Positions 1 to 8,901 are shown, counted from the stretch's first letter. The stretch: DNA of 64,000 nucleotides from Salinihabitans flavidus (GCF_900110425.1 NZ_FODS01000018.1:1-64000), one strand, 5' to 3'. Translations and numbers: made by a program. Notes: generated by a model not told the origin, from the letters alone.

Positions 1-788
1 GCCCCGGCGGGCACGATGGTGACGAAATCATTGCCCGAGACCGTGCCGGTCCACGAGACGGCGAAGGCCTCGCCGGTCAACGCGGTTTCCGGCGCCTTCA
101 GGGTCACTTCAGGCAATTCCGGCTCCGGCTCGGGCTCAGGTTCCGGCTCTGGCGCGGTGGTCACCGCAGTGGCTATCCGGTCCAGCGCATCGCCAAGCTG
201 ATCGGCCGTTCCGGCGGTGAAATACTGCCCCCCGGTTTCCTCGGCAATGCAGGACAGGGTGCCCGCCTCACCCTCGCTGACGCCAAAGCCGACGACATGC
301 GCGGTAAATCCGACTCCCGTTCGCTCCAGTTCCGAGGCGAGTTCGCAGGGATTGCGCTCGCAGCTTTCGACCCCGTCCGAAATCAGCACCACCGTCGCAG
401 GCCGGTCGGTGTACGACAGGTTGCGCGCCGCCTGTTCGACCGCGTCGGTCAGTGGTGTCTTGCCTGTGGGGGTGATGCCCGAGATCGCTTCGCGGATCGC
501 GGCGCCATTGCCCGCCGCAGGGGGCAGAAGAAGCTCGATGTCGCCGCAATCACCCCTCCGGCGGTGCCCGTATGCCATCAGCCCGACCCGGCGTTCATCC
601 GCCCATGATCCCAGAAGCCGCCCCATGGTCTGGCGTGCGATCTCGATCTTGGCGGTTCCGTCAATCTGCCCCCACATGGAGTTGGAGCCGTCAAAGACCA
701 CCATGACATCTTCGGATTCTGCCAGGGATTGTGCCGAGACACTGCCCGCAAAGATGCAAGACGCCAGACATGCCGCAAGTCGTTTCAT
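1..788 (-). CDS. Secreted von Willebrand factor A (VWA) domain protein, partial
   Basis: The frame starts at the ATG complementary to 786-788 and stays open past the left edge, so the C-terminus is missing. It begins MKRLAACLASCIFAGSVSAQ, a typical Sec signal peptide, so the protein is probably periplasmic or extracellular. A VWA domain follows with the MIDAS motif DGSNS, a threonine in the TPTGKTPLTDAV loop and the ISDG strand. After the domain comes a linker of about five Glu-Pro pairs, encoded by repetitive DNA near 120-155, and then a beta-rich segment (LTGEAFAVSWTG). VWA proteins bind ligands through a divalent metal; nothing here identifies the ligand. It is transcribed away from the DsbA-like gene on its right. 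Confidence 0.85.
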   Translation of the reverse strand, partial: MKRLAACLASCIFAGSVSAQSLAESEDVMVVFDGSNSMWGQIDGTAKIEIARQTMGRLLGSWADERRVGLMAYGHRRRGDCGDIELLLPPAAGNGAAIREAISGITPTGKTPLTDAVEQAARNLSYTDRPATVVLISDGVESCERNPCELASELERTGVGFTAHVVGFGVSEGEAGTLSCIAEETGGQYFTAGTADQLGDALDRIATAVTTAPEPEPEPEPEPELPEVTLKAPETALTGEAFAVSWTGTVSGNDFVTIVPAG

Positions 789-1003
789 GAGATAATTCCG
801 CCATTTGAAAACCAGTTGCCTCGCAGAACACCACATGCCTGCCATCGTTTCAAGTATCAGCGCCGGCCGGTCGTCGCCCCTGTCACGCCGGGAAAACCAC
901 GCCGCGATTGGAGTCAGGGGGGTGCCGCCTTGAATTCCCCACTCTGTAGTCCCATCCTCGGTGCGTGGCTTGCTCAAACGCCATTGGTGAAAGGCATTGA
1001 AAC

Positions 1004-1651
1004 ATGACGGACCAGCCCCTGCGTATCGACATCGTCTCGGACGTGGTCTGTCCTTGGTGCATCGTCGGCTTTACCCAGTTGCGCACCGCGTTGCACGAGG
1101 TGGGCGTTCAGGCCGATATTCACTGGCACCCCTTCGAACTCAACCCCGACATGCCGCCCGAGGGGGAGAACCTGCGCGATCACATCATGTGCAAATACGG
1201 CAGCACGGCGGAACAATCACGCCGCGCCCGCGCCGATCTTGTGGATCTCGGGACAGATCTGGGTATTCCCTTCGTTTTCACCGAGGATAGCCGTATCGTC
1301 AATACCTTCGAGGCGCACCAGCTCTTGCATTGGTCCGCACAGGGGGGCCGCCAGACCGACCTGAAACTTGCGCTCTTCGACGCCTATTTTCGTCAGGGCC
1401 GCGACGTGTCGGATCGTGCCGTGCTTCTCGATGCCGCCGAAGCGGCGGGCCTCGACCGCGCCGATGCCGAAGCCGCTCTCAGCGATCCGCGCCTTCCGGA
1501 AGCCGTGCGCGAAAAGGAAGAGTTCTGGATCGCCCGGGGGATCCGGGGTGTGCCCGCCATGATCTTTGGCCGTCAGCATCTGGTAACCGGCGCACAAGGG
1601 ATCGAAGGGTATCGCCGCGTGCTCGATCATCTGGCAAGCAACGCCGCCTGA
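1004..1651 (+). CDS. DsbA-family (FrnE-like) thioredoxin-fold oxidoreductase
   Basis: This 215-residue protein has the redox motif Cys16-Pro-Trp-Cys19 after the first strand (DIVSDVVCPWC) and the cis-proline region GVPAMIF near residue 180, followed by a tail of the QHLVTGAQG type. These are typical of the FrnE/2-hydroxychromene-2-carboxylate isomerase branch of the DsbA family. There is no signal peptide, so it should act in the cytoplasm as a thiol-disulfide oxidoreductase of unknown partner. The Shine-Dalgarno before the ATG is weak. It stands alone, with the divergent VWA gene on the left and the ugp promoter region on the right. Confidence 0.85.
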   Translation: MTDQPLRIDIVSDVVCPWCIVGFTQLRTALHEVGVQADIHWHPFELNPDMPPEGENLRDHIMCKYGSTAEQSRRARADLVDLGTDLGIPFVFTEDSRIVNTFEAHQLLHWSAQGGRQTDLKLALFDAYFRQGRDVSDRAVLLDAAEAAGLDRADAEAALSDPRLPEAVREKEEFWIARGIRGVPAMIFGRQHLVTGAQGIEGYRRVLDHLASNAA

Positions 1652-2009
1652 CACTGGCGGCCTCATCGACAATTCGAATGTTTCGCGATGGGGACCGAAC
1701 GGTCCGCACCCGTGCAATGCCCGCGTGATGTTCCCTGCCTCGCGATAAGGTCACCGGGATGTTGGTGGCGACGGGCGACACACCCGGCAAGAGGCTTGCC
1801 GAACGGTGGCCCTCTTCGTTTGGATGAGGGGTTTCGCATTGCGACCTCACGTCAACGTCTCCTCCGTTCATATGAACATCAAACAGGGTTCATGCGAATG
1901 TTACATGGCACCCATATTTCGGCCTCAGCGGGCGATTCCCGCGTCACACCATCCTGAAACCTGATTCCGGGCGTCCAGCTACGAGCCCAAGGGAACAATG
2001 GAGACCGAT
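1652..2009 (+). promoter_or_regulatory. Intergenic region with probable ugp promoter and operator
   Basis: These 358 bases hold no convincing gene. A small stem, GGACC-GAAC-GGTCC, lies near 1691-1704, 40 bases after the DsbA-like gene. A perfect 12-base palindrome GTTCATATGAAC lies at 1866-1877, followed by a related GTTCAT half-site near 1888 and the AT-richer ATGTTACAT. Such a site upstream of ugpB is a reasonable place for the DeoR/GlpR-type regulator encoded at the end of the operon, or for a Pho-type control. The binding protein is inference. Confidence 0.4.
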
Positions 2010-3323
2010 ATGAACGTCAAGTCCATTCTGACAGCGACGACCATCGCTTCGCTCGCCGCCGGCGCGGCGCACGCCGAAAAGGCCCAGGTGCAGTTCTGGC
2101 ACGCCATGGGCGGTACGCTGGGTGAGATCACCGACAAGTTCGCCGCCGATTTCAACGCGACCTCCGACACCTGCGAGATCAACTCGATCTACAAGGGCAA
2201 CTACACCGAGAACATGACCGCCGCCATCGCCGCCTTCCGCGCCGGTCAGCACCCCCATATCGTGCAGGTGTTCGAAGTCGGCACAGCCACGATGATGGCC
2301 GCCGGCGATCAGGGCGCGATCTACCCGGTCTACAAGCTGATGGAAGATGCCGGGATCGACTTCGATCCTTCGGCCTATCTTCCGGCCGTGATCTCCTATT
2401 ACACCGACACCGACAACAACCTGCTGTCGCTGCCCTTCAACTCCTCCAGCCCGGTGCTGTGGTACAACAAGACCGCGCTCGACGCCGCCGGTGTGGACGT
2501 GCCGGAAACCTGGGACGAGGTGCACGCTGCCGCAGAGGCATTGAAGGCCAACGGCGTGGAAAAGCCCTTCTCCTTCGGCTGGCAGTCCTGGACCCAGATC
2601 GAGAATTTCTCGGCTTGGCACGATATGCCCATGGCAACCGAGGAAAACGGCTTCGCCGGGCTCGGCACCGAGTTCACCTTCAACAATGAAGCCGTCGTCA
2701 ATCACATCCAGCGCATCGCGGAAATGGGGCAGGACGGGCTCTTCGGTTACGGCGGGCGCCGCGGCGACAGCCGGGCACAGTTCGTGAACGGGGAAACCGC
2801 GCTCTGGATCAACTCCTCGGCCTACTACGGCGGGTTCAAGCAGGACATCACCGATTTCGAATTCGGTCAGGCCATGCTGCCGGTCGATACCGATCTGGCC
2901 GACGCGCCGCAGAACTCCATCATCGGCGGGGCGACGCTCTGGGTTCTTCAGGGTCACGAGCAGCCCGAATACACCTGCGCGGCCGAGTTCTTCCAGTATG
3001 TCTCCGAACCCGAGCAACAGGCCTACTGGCATCAGAACACCGGCTATGTACCGATCACCACGGCCGCCTATGAGCTGTCGCGCGAGCAGGGATTCTACGA
3101 AGAGAACCCCGGCACCGACACCGCCATCAAGCAACTTAGCCTGAACACGCCGACCCCGGCGTCCAAGGGGGTGCGCTTCGGCAACTTCGTGCAGGTCCGC
3201 GACGTGATCAACGAAGAGCTGGAAGCGGTCTGGTCCGGCGACAAGACCGCGCGCGAGGCGCTCGACGCCGCGGTGGAGCGGGGCAACGCCCTGCTGCGCA
3301 AGTTCGAAAACGCCAACTCCTGA
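2010..3323 (+). CDS. ugpB: sn-glycerol-3-phosphate ABC transporter, periplasmic binding protein UgpB
   Basis: I chose the ATG at 2010 because GGAGA ends five bases before it; an in-frame ATG at 1998 overlaps that site. The protein (437 residues) opens with a signal peptide (MNVKSILTATTIASLAAGAAHA) and then VQFWHAMGG, the conserved start of mature UgpB. LPFNSSSPVLWYNK and a C-terminal FGNFVQVRDVINEELEAVW are also family hallmarks. It captures glycerol-3-phosphate or glycerophosphodiesters in the periplasm and delivers them to UgpAE. The gene order ugpB-A-E-C-Q supports the assignment over other extracellular family 1 binding proteins. A GC hairpin at 3342-3361 separates it from ugpA. Confidence 0.95.
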   Translation: MNVKSILTATTIASLAAGAAHAEKAQVQFWHAMGGTLGEITDKFAADFNATSDTCEINSIYKGNYTENMTAAIAAFRAGQHPHIVQVFEVGTATMMAAGDQGAIYPVYKLMEDAGIDFDPSAYLPAVISYYTDTDNNLLSLPFNSSSPVLWYNKTALDAAGVDVPETWDEVHAAAEALKANGVEKPFSFGWQSWTQIENFSAWHDMPMATEENGFAGLGTEFTFNNEAVVNHIQRIAEMGQDGLFGYGGRRGDSRAQFVNGETALWINSSAYYGGFKQDITDFEFGQAMLPVDTDLADAPQNSIIGGATLWVLQGHEQPEYTCAAEFFQYVSEPEQQAYWHQNTGYVPITTAAYELSREQGFYEENPGTDTAIKQLSLNTPTPASKGVRFGNFVQVRDVINEELEAVWSGDKTAREALDAAVERGNALLRKFENANS

Positions 3324-3341
3324 TCTCCTGATGGCGTCCGG

Positions 3342-3361
3342 GGGGCCCGGTGACGGGCCCC
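3342..3361 (+). promoter_or_regulatory. Intercistronic GC hairpin after ugpB
   Basis: GGGGCCCG and CGGGCCCC form a perfect 8-bp stem around a GTGA loop, 18 bases after the ugpB stop and 24 bases before the ugpA ATG. It is followed by TCCTTT rather than a clean T tract. It could act as a partial terminator or as a 3'-end stabiliser giving more binding protein than permease. Confidence 0.6.
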
Positions 3362-3385
3362 TCCTTTCACGAAGGACCACCCCCC

Positions 3386-4267
3386 ATGCAGAAAAGAGTG
3401 ATCTTCAAGGCCCGGGGCCTGCCCTACCTGCTGGTGCTGCCACAGATCGCGATTACCGTGATCTTCTTCTTCTGGCCCTCATGGCAGGCGCTTGAAAGCT
3501 CCTTCTTCATCGAGGACGCCTTCGGCTTCTCGCGCGAATGGGTCGGTTGGCAGAACTACCGTGAGCTGTTCAACGATCCGGGCTATCTGCGGTCCTTTCG
3601 CAGCACGCTGATCTTCGGGTTGTCGGTGGCCGCCCTTGCGATGAGCCTCGCCCTCGGCCTTGCCGTGGCCGCCAACCGCGTCCTGCGCGCCACGCAGGGC
3701 TATCGCACCCTGCTGATCTGGCCCTATGCGGTCGCCCCGGCGCTGGCCGGCGTGATCTGGTATTTCCTGATGAACCCCTCGCTGGGCATTGTCGCCTACT
3801 GGCTCAAGGGGATCGGGGTGGAGTGGAATCACTATGTGAACGGCGATCAGGCGCTGCTTCTGGTGATCGTCGCCGCCGCATGGAAGCAGATTTCCTACAA
3901 CTTCCTGTTCTTTCTCGCCGGGCTGCAAAGCATTCCCAAATCGCTGATCGAGGCCGCGGCGATCGACCGCGCGGGGCCGGTGCGCCGCTTCTGGTCGATC
4001 ACCTTCCCGCTGCTCTCGCCCACCACCTTCTTTTTGCTGGTGGTCAACCTCGTCTATGCCTTTTTCGATACCTTCTCGCTGATCCACGCCACGACCGAGG
4101 GCGGCCCGTCCGATTCAACCTCCATCCTCGTCTTCCGCGTCTACAACACCGGCTTCATCGGACAGGACTATGGCGGCAGCGCCGCGCAGTCGGTGATCCT
4201 CATGGCGCTCGTCATCGTCATGACGGTCGTTCAGTTCCGCTATGTCGAACGCAAGGTAAACTACTGA
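3386..4267 (+). CDS. ugpA: Glycerol-3-phosphate ABC transporter permease UgpA
   Basis: This is a 293-residue inner-membrane protein with about six hydrophobic segments, starting with GLPYLLVLPQIAITVIFFFWP. The ABC permease coupling (EAA) loop is visible as EAAAIDRAGPVRRFWSITFPLLSP in the second half. The start at 3386 gives the usual family length; the frame is open upstream to 3350 but lies in the intercistronic hairpin. It pairs with UgpE to form the channel. The stop overlaps the ugpE start by one base (TGATG), indicating translational coupling. Confidence 0.93.
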   Translation: MQKRVIFKARGLPYLLVLPQIAITVIFFFWPSWQALESSFFIEDAFGFSREWVGWQNYRELFNDPGYLRSFRSTLIFGLSVAALAMSLALGLAVAANRVLRATQGYRTLLIWPYAVAPALAGVIWYFLMNPSLGIVAYWLKGIGVEWNHYVNGDQALLLVIVAAAWKQISYNFLFFLAGLQSIPKSLIEAAAIDRAGPVRRFWSITFPLLSPTTFFLLVVNLVYAFFDTFSLIHATTEGGPSDSTSILVFRVYNTGFIGQDYGGSAAQSVILMALVIVMTVVQFRYVERKVNY

Positions 4268-5115
4268 TGGTTGAAAACCGCCCCCTGCTCAAGCTGTTCA
4301 CCCATGCCGTTCTGATCCTCGGCGTGCTGTTCCTGTGCTTTCCGGTCTGGATGTCGCTTGTCGCTTCCACCCACGGGCCCGGCGCCTTGTCGAAATCCCC
4401 GATTCCGCTGTGGTTCGGCGACCAGGCTTGGGAAAACTATTCGCAGCTTATCTTCGGCGGCATGTCCGAGGCGGGCGGCGTGCCGGTGGGCATGATGATG
4501 CTCAACTCTCTGATCATGGCTCTGGGCATCACCATCGGCAAGATCGCGGTCTCGATCCTTGCGGCCTATGCCATCGTCTATTTCCGGTTTCCCTTCCGCA
4601 TGGGCTTTTTCTGGATGATCTTCGTCACCCTGATGCTGCCGGTGGAGGTGCGCATCCTGCCCACGTTCGACGTGGTCACGAAACTGGGCCTTCTCAACAG
4701 CTATGGCGGGCTCATCGTGCCGCTCATCGCCTCGGCCACGGCCACTTTCCTCTTCAGGCAGTTCTTTCTCACCGTCCCGGACGAGCTGGTGGAGGCCGCC
4801 CGCATCGACCGCGCCGGACCCATGCGTTTCTTCTGGGACATCCTGCTGCCGCTGTCGCGCACCAATATCGCGGCGCTCTTCATCATTCTCTTCATATACG
4901 GCTGGAATCAGTATCTCTGGCCGCTGCTCGTGACCACGGACGAGAGCCTCTATACCGTCGTGATGGGGATTCAGCGGATGGTCAACTCCGGCGAGCAGCT
5001 ACCCGTCTGGCACTACATCATGGGCACCGCCATGCTGGCGCTGATCCCGCCGGTGATCGTGGTCGTCGCAATGCAGAACCTCTTCGTCAAAGGGCTCGTG
5101 GAAAGCGAGAAATAG
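4267..5115 (+). CDS. ugpE: Glycerol-3-phosphate ABC transporter permease UgpE
   Basis: This 282-residue membrane protein has six predicted hydrophobic helices. The first is LFTHAVLILGVLFLCFPVWMSLVAS, and the EAA coupling loop reads EAARIDRAGPMRFFWDILLPLS. The phrase NQYLWPLLVTTDESLYTVVMGIQRM is typical of UgpE-type second permeases. The ATG overlaps the last base of the ugpA stop. The next gene, ugpC, starts four bases after this stop. Confidence 0.93.
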   Translation: MVENRPLLKLFTHAVLILGVLFLCFPVWMSLVASTHGPGALSKSPIPLWFGDQAWENYSQLIFGGMSEAGGVPVGMMMLNSLIMALGITIGKIAVSILAAYAIVYFRFPFRMGFFWMIFVTLMLPVEVRILPTFDVVTKLGLLNSYGGLIVPLIASATATFLFRQFFLTVPDELVEAARIDRAGPMRFFWDILLPLSRTNIAALFIILFIYGWNQYLWPLLVTTDESLYTVVMGIQRMVNSGEQLPVWHYIMGTAMLALIPPVIVVVAMQNLFVKGLVESEK

Positions 5116-5119
5116 CAAC

Positions 5120-6199
5120 ATGGCAACCTTGGAAATCAAATCTCTGGGCAAGACCTACCCCGGCAATGTCGTCGCCGCCGAAGGCATCGACATCGCCATA
5201 GAGGACGGTGAGCTTGTGGTGCTCGTCGGGCCGTCGGGCTGCGGCAAATCCACGATCCTGCGCATGATCGCGGGGCTGGAGACCATCACGACCGGCGATC
5301 TCTTCATCGCGGGAAAGCGGGTCAATGATCATGAACCGGGCGAACGCGATATCGCCATGGTGTTTCAGAACTACGCGCTCTACCCGCATATGACAGTGCG
5401 CGGCAACATGGCCTATGGCCTGCGCAACGAAGGCCAGCCGAAAGCCGAGATCGAGCGCCGCATTGCGGAGGCAGCGCGCACCCTGCGGCTCGAAGACTAC
5501 CTCGACCGCAAGCCGCGCCAGCTTTCGGGTGGACAGCGGCAGCGCGTGGCGATGGGCCGCGCCATTGTGCGCGAACCGCGGATCTTCCTGTTCGATGAGC
5601 CGCTCTCCAACCTCGACGCCAAGCTGCGCACGCAGTTGCGCGCCGAACTCAAGGCGCTGCACCGCCGCCTCGGGGCCACGTTCGTCTATGTCACCCACGA
5701 TCAGGTCGAAGCGATGAGCCTTGCCGACCGGATTGTGCTGATGAATGCCGGGCAGGTGGAACAGATTGGCACACCTCTTGATCTTTACCTGCGGCCCGCC
5801 TCCCGCTTTGTTGCGGACTTCATCGGCAGCCCCAACATGAATGTGTTCGAGGGGGTGCTCGATGGGGAGGCCCGTGCCCTGACCCTGAGTGGCGGCGGCA
5901 GCATCCGCTTTGCCGATCCGCTACCGGCCGCGCCCGGCGCGCGCGTGGCTCTGGGGATCCGCCCCGAACACCTGCACCCCGGAGACGAGGGGCCGGGGCG
6001 AATGGAACTGACCGTGACCTTCATCGAACAGCTTGGCGCCGACACCGTGGTGCACGGCACGCTGGGGAACGGCCGCGAGCCGCTGGCGGTGCGCTTGGAC
6101 GGGGTCCAGATGCGCGAGGCCGGGGCATCCCTGCCGCTGATCTGTTCGCCCGAGCACATCCATCTTTTCGATGCCGATACCGGCCGCCGTTTGAACTAG
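5120..6199 (+). CDS. ugpC: Glycerol-3-phosphate ABC transporter ATPase UgpC
   Basis: This 359-residue ATPase has the Walker A motif GPSGCGKST near residue 38, the Q-loop [12 protein letters not shown], the signature [14 protein letters not shown], Walker [16 protein letters not shown] and the switch THDQVEAM. After the nucleotide-binding domain, a C-terminal TOBE-like regulatory domain ([11 protein letters not shown] and the closing [13 protein letters not shown]) places it in the MalK/UgpC branch. It powers UgpAE from the cytoplasmic side. The adjacent ugpQ gene favours glycerophosphodiester uptake over maltose-type sugars. Confidence 0.94.
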   Translation: MATLEIKSLGKTYPGNVVAAEGIDIAIEDGELVVLVGPSGCGKSTILRMIAGLETITTGDLFIAGKRVNDHEPGERDIAMVFQNYALYPHMTVRGNMAYGLRNEGQPKAEIERRIAEAARTLRLEDYLDRKPRQLSGGQRQRVAMGRAIVREPRIFLFDEPLSNLDAKLRTQLRAELKALHRRLGATFVYVTHDQVEAMSLADRIVLMNAGQVEQIGTPLDLYLRPASRFVADFIGSPNMNVFEGVLDGEARALTLSGGGSIRFADPLPAAPGARVALGIRPEHLHPGDEGPGRMELTVTFIEQLGADTVVHGTLGNGREPLAVRLDGVQMREAGASLPLICSPEHIHLFDADTGRRLN

Positions 6200-6210
6200 G
6201 ATCGCAACCT

Positions 6211-7098
6211 ATGCCTCCCCGACCTACGCCCCGAATTTTCGGTCATCGCGGCGCGCCCTGCGTGCTGCCCGAGAACACCATCGCAGGGTTTGAGCACGCG
6301 CTCGACAGTGGCGCCGACGGTATAGAGCTCGACCTGCTCATCACCCGCGATGGCACCCCGGTCGTCACCCACAACCCGCGCCTGATGGCCGACACCACCC
6401 GCGACGCGGCGGGCGCATGGCTTGGCGTGGAGGGGCCGGACATCGCCACGCTCAGCTATGATGAGCTTGCCGCCTTCGACGTGGGCGGCGCACGCCCCGG
6501 AAGCGCCTATGCCAGCCGCTTTCCCGCGCAGGGCCAGCGCCCCGGAACTCCGGTGCCCAGGCTCACCGACGTAATACCGACGTTATACCGACGTAATACC
6601 GACGTGCTTTTCGAGATCAAAACCGACCCCCGACAGGCCTCGCATCTGCCCCTGTCGACGCAGGTTTCACGGGTGCTCGACGCAATCCGCGACGGCGGAA
6701 TGGAGGATCGCGCCTACCTCCACGCCTTCGACTGGGCCGTGCTGGAAGAGGCTGCCCGCCAGGCCCCCCATATTCGCCGCTCTCATCTGACCTACACGCC
6801 CCCACCGGGTCGGGAGGGCACGTTCTTTCGCGGCTCCCCATGGCTCGGTTCAATGCGGCAATTTGGCCCCGCGCCGGATATGGTCGCGGCGGCGGGCGGC
6901 GCGGCATGGTCTCCGTATGTGTCTGATTTAACTGTGGAAAACCTCGCACGTGCGCAGGCTCTCGGGCTTGAGGTTCTGGTTTGGACAGTGACCGAGCCGG
7001 GGGCGATCCGCCGCGCGATCGACATGGGCGTGGACGGCATCATCTCCGACGATCCGGCCCGCGCCGTGGCGGTGCGCGATGCCGTGGGCGCGGCATGA
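6211..7098 (+). CDS. ugpQ: Glycerophosphodiester phosphodiesterase UgpQ with an in-frame repeat
   Basis: This 295-residue cytoplasmic enzyme should hydrolyse glycerophosphodiesters to sn-glycerol-3-phosphate and an alcohol. The GDPD motifs are clear: His12-Arg13 in FGHRGAP, PENT, Glu39 and Asp41 in GIELDLL, His54 in VVTHN, FEIKTD near 134-139, and GVDGIISDDPARAV at the end. Codons 119-133 are encoded by four tandem 11-bp units (6565-6608), giving TDVIPTLYRRNTDVL immediately before the conserved EIK strand. The length stays near normal because three units add 33 bases. Its stop overlaps the next ATG (ATGA), so the HAD gene is coupled. Confidence 0.92.
   Translation: MPPRPTPRIFGHRGAPCVLPENTIAGFEHALDSGADGIELDLLITRDGTPVVTHNPRLMADTTRDAAGAWLGVEGPDIATLSYDELAAFDVGGARPGSAYASRFPAQGQRPGTPVPRLTDVIPTLYRRNTDVLFEIKTDPRQASHLPLSTQVSRVLDAIRDGGMEDRAYLHAFDWAVLEEAARQAPHIRRSHLTYTPPPGREGTFFRGSPWLGSMRQFGPAPDMVAAAGGAAWSPYVSDLTVENLARAQALGLEVLVWTVTEPGAIRRAIDMGVDGIISDDPARAVAVRDAVGAA
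6565..6608 (-). repeat. Dispersed 11-bp tandem repeat, copy inside ugpQ
   Basis: Four consecutive 11-base units ACCGACGTNNN (spacers AAT, TAT, AAT, GCT) occupy these bases. On the complementary strand they read ACGTCGGTATT, ACGTCGGTATA and so on, matching the intergenic copies at 11.3, 24.4, 31.9 and 49.7 kb. This is the only copy inside a gene and the only one in inverted orientation. Confidence 0.9.
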
Positions 7099-7886
7099 AC
7101 GCCGCTGAAATCTTCGCCCGATATGAGGCGATCCGCCCCCGCCTGCCAGTCGCCGGCCCCGGTGGCGAGGCCCGGTTGGCGCGAAATCTCGACGCGATAA
7201 CAGACGCATACGATGTGTTCGTGTTCGACGCCTACGGCGTTCTGAACACCGGCACCCGCCCCATCCCCGGCGCCCGCGAACGCATCGCGGCGCTGCGCGC
7301 CGCGGATAAGACTGTCTTTGTTCTGACCAATGCGGCGGGCCACGATGCCATTGGAACACAACGCAAATTCCGCGCTCTCGGCTTTGATTTCAGCCCCGCC
7401 GAGATCCTGTCCAGCCGCGCCGTCTGCGAGACGCAACTTGCGCGAATTTCCCCCGACCCCTGGGGCGTGATGACCCAACCCTGCGCCCATCCCGGGGCTC
7501 TTCTCGTGCCCGTTCTGGCCCTCGGCGATACGCTGGAGAACTATGAAACCGCCGCCGCCTTTCTCCTGCTCGCCTCGGGAGACTGGACCCCGGACCGGCA
7601 GGCCCGCCTGATCGCGGCCCTGCGCGCCGACCCGCGCCCTGTGGTCGTCGCCAATCCCGACTTGGTCGCGCCGCGCCAAACCGGGCCAAGCCTGGAGCCG
7701 GGCTTCTATGCCCATGATCTGCAAGATAAAGCTGGCATTCCCGTCACCTATTTCGGCAAGCCGTTCGGGGCGGTTTTCGAGGCAATAGAGGCTCTTTTGC
7801 CCCCGGATATACCGCCCGGCCGGATCGCCATGATGGGCGACACGCTGCATACAGACATCCTTGGCGCGCAGGCCCGCGGCTGGTGA
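7095..7886 (+). CDS. HAD-superfamily class IIA hydrolase, C-terminus cut by in-frame TGA
   Basis: The coding frame runs 263 codons to a TGA at 7884-7886. Motifs fit the HAD IIA subgroup: FVFDAYGVLNTG near residue 45, VLTNAAG, FGKPFGAVFEA and GDTLHTDILGAQARG. These are phosphatases of small phosphorylated metabolites, which suits an operon that delivers glycerol-3-phosphate. Immediately after the TGA the same frame continues for 33 sense codons with the expected family C-terminus (VLVTGHGLYAG, DWIVPGI) to a second TGA at 7986-7988. Family members normally have arginine or lysine after the Gly-Trp/Met, so a CGA-to-TGA change is likely. It may be a recent nonsense mutation, a sequencing error or readthrough. 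Confidence 0.8.
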   Translation: MNAAEIFARYEAIRPRLPVAGPGGEARLARNLDAITDAYDVFVFDAYGVLNTGTRPIPGARERIAALRAADKTVFVLTNAAGHDAIGTQRKFRALGFDFSPAEILSSRAVCETQLARISPDPWGVMTQPCAHPGALLVPVLALGDTLENYETAAAFLLLASGDWTPDRQARLIAALRADPRPVVVANPDLVAPRQTGPSLEPGFYAHDLQDKAGIPVTYFGKPFGAVFEAIEALLPPDIPPGRIAMMGDTLHTDILGAQARGW

Positions 7887-7988
7887 TCCGTGCTTGTCAC
7901 GGGGCACGGCCTCTACGCCGGAGCCGACCCCGCCCGGTTCATCGCCTGCTCGGGTATCGCCCCGGACTGGATCGTGCCCGGTATTTGA
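7887..7988 (+). pseudogene. Separated C-terminal 33 codons of the HAD hydrolase
   Basis: These codons are in the same frame as the upstream HAD gene and encode SVLVTGHGLYAGADPARF, continuing to IVPGI before a TGA at 7986-7988. They match the normal last strands of the HAD class IIA fold (the segment after motif IV). No start codon or ribosome binding site precedes them, so they are expressed only if the 7884-7886 TGA is read through. Confidence 0.75.
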
Positions 7989-8020
7989 CGTAAGGAAGAC
8001 AAGGCCACCACGGAGCCGGA

Positions 8021-8797
8021 ATGATCGACCTCAACGACAGGCAGCGTGAAATCGTCGCCCTGATCCGCAGATCAGGCCTGCAAAGCATCAATCGGCTGGC
8101 TGATCGCTTCGGTGTCGCCACCCAGACGATCCGCCGCGACATCAACGGATTGTGCGATCATGGATTGGCCCGGCGCGTGCATGGCGGGGTCGTTGCACCG
8201 TCGAATCCGGTCAACCTCAACTTCAGCGCACGGCGCATTCTCAACGAAGACGCCAAGCGCGCCATCGCCCGCGCCGCTGCCTGTGAAATTCCAAACGGAA
8301 GCACCGTTCTTCTGGGGATTGGCACCACCGTTCAGTATACTGCGGAAGCGCTGATGGAGCACGCTGATCTGACGATCATCACCAACAACCTCGAAGTGGC
8401 TACACTGCTTTGCATCGCCGACAGTGCCGAGGTTCACCTGCTTGGCGGCATACTGCGCTCCGACGACAGGGATGTTGTCGGCGGTCGCACCCTGCACGAT
8501 ATATCCCGCTTCGTCGCCGATGTCGGTGTGATCGGTGCGGGCGCGCTTGATCCTGAGCACGGAATCACCGATTTCAAATCTATTGATGCCGAGATTGGTC
8601 GCGCCATTCTTGCGCAGTCCCGGCGCGCGATCCTCGTGGCCGATGGTGCCAAGTGGAAAAAGCGGGCCAGTCACCGCGTTGCCGGTTTCGACCGCATCGA
8701 CAGCTTCGTCACTGACGCCATAGAACACGCCGCTGTTGCCTGTCGTGGCGCCCCGGCATTGAACATAGTCGACGCCACCACGTTTGGCGATGAGTGA
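8021..8797 (+). CDS. DeoR/GlpR-family transcriptional regulator
   Basis: This 258-residue regulator has an N-terminal winged helix (LNDRQREIVALIRRSG, then LADRFGVATQTIRRDINGL, residues about 4-45) and the HGG turn typical of the family. The C-terminal sugar-phosphate sensor domain has GIGTTVQYTAEAL and LVADGAKWKKRA. GlpR-like members respond to glycerol-3-phosphate, which fits its place 32 bases after the HAD gene at the end of the ugp operon. It may repress from the palindrome at 1866-1877; that link is inference. A CGGAG ribosome binding site precedes the ATG. Confidence 0.88.
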   Translation: MIDLNDRQREIVALIRRSGLQSINRLADRFGVATQTIRRDINGLCDHGLARRVHGGVVAPSNPVNLNFSARRILNEDAKRAIARAAACEIPNGSTVLLGIGTTVQYTAEALMEHADLTIITNNLEVATLLCIADSAEVHLLGGILRSDDRDVVGGRTLHDISRFVADVGVIGAGALDPEHGITDFKSIDAEIGRAILAQSRRAILVADGAKWKKRASHRVAGFDRIDSFVTDAIEHAAVACRGAPALNIVDATTFGDE

Positions 8798-8901
8798 TGC
8801 TGCGCCGCGTTGTGGTATCAGCAACGTTTGCGGGGGTCAGGAGAATTATGTGTGATTCGGAGCGGTTTTCTACGATACCATGATCGTTAGGTTCACGTCG
8901 C

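Noticed and set aside
1944-3380. A 478-codon minus-strand open frame over ugpB
   Set aside because: UgpB on the plus strand has a signal peptide and family motifs and fits the operon. The antisense frame has neither.
2010-6199. Maltose or other sugar ABC transporter instead of ugp
   Set aside because: UgpB-type VQFWHAMGG and the following glycerophosphodiesterase gene favour glycerol-3-phosphate.
7884-7886. Selenocysteine codon in the HAD gene
   Set aside because: The family position is normally a basic residue, not cysteine. I see no convincing SECIS-like stem-loop immediately after it.
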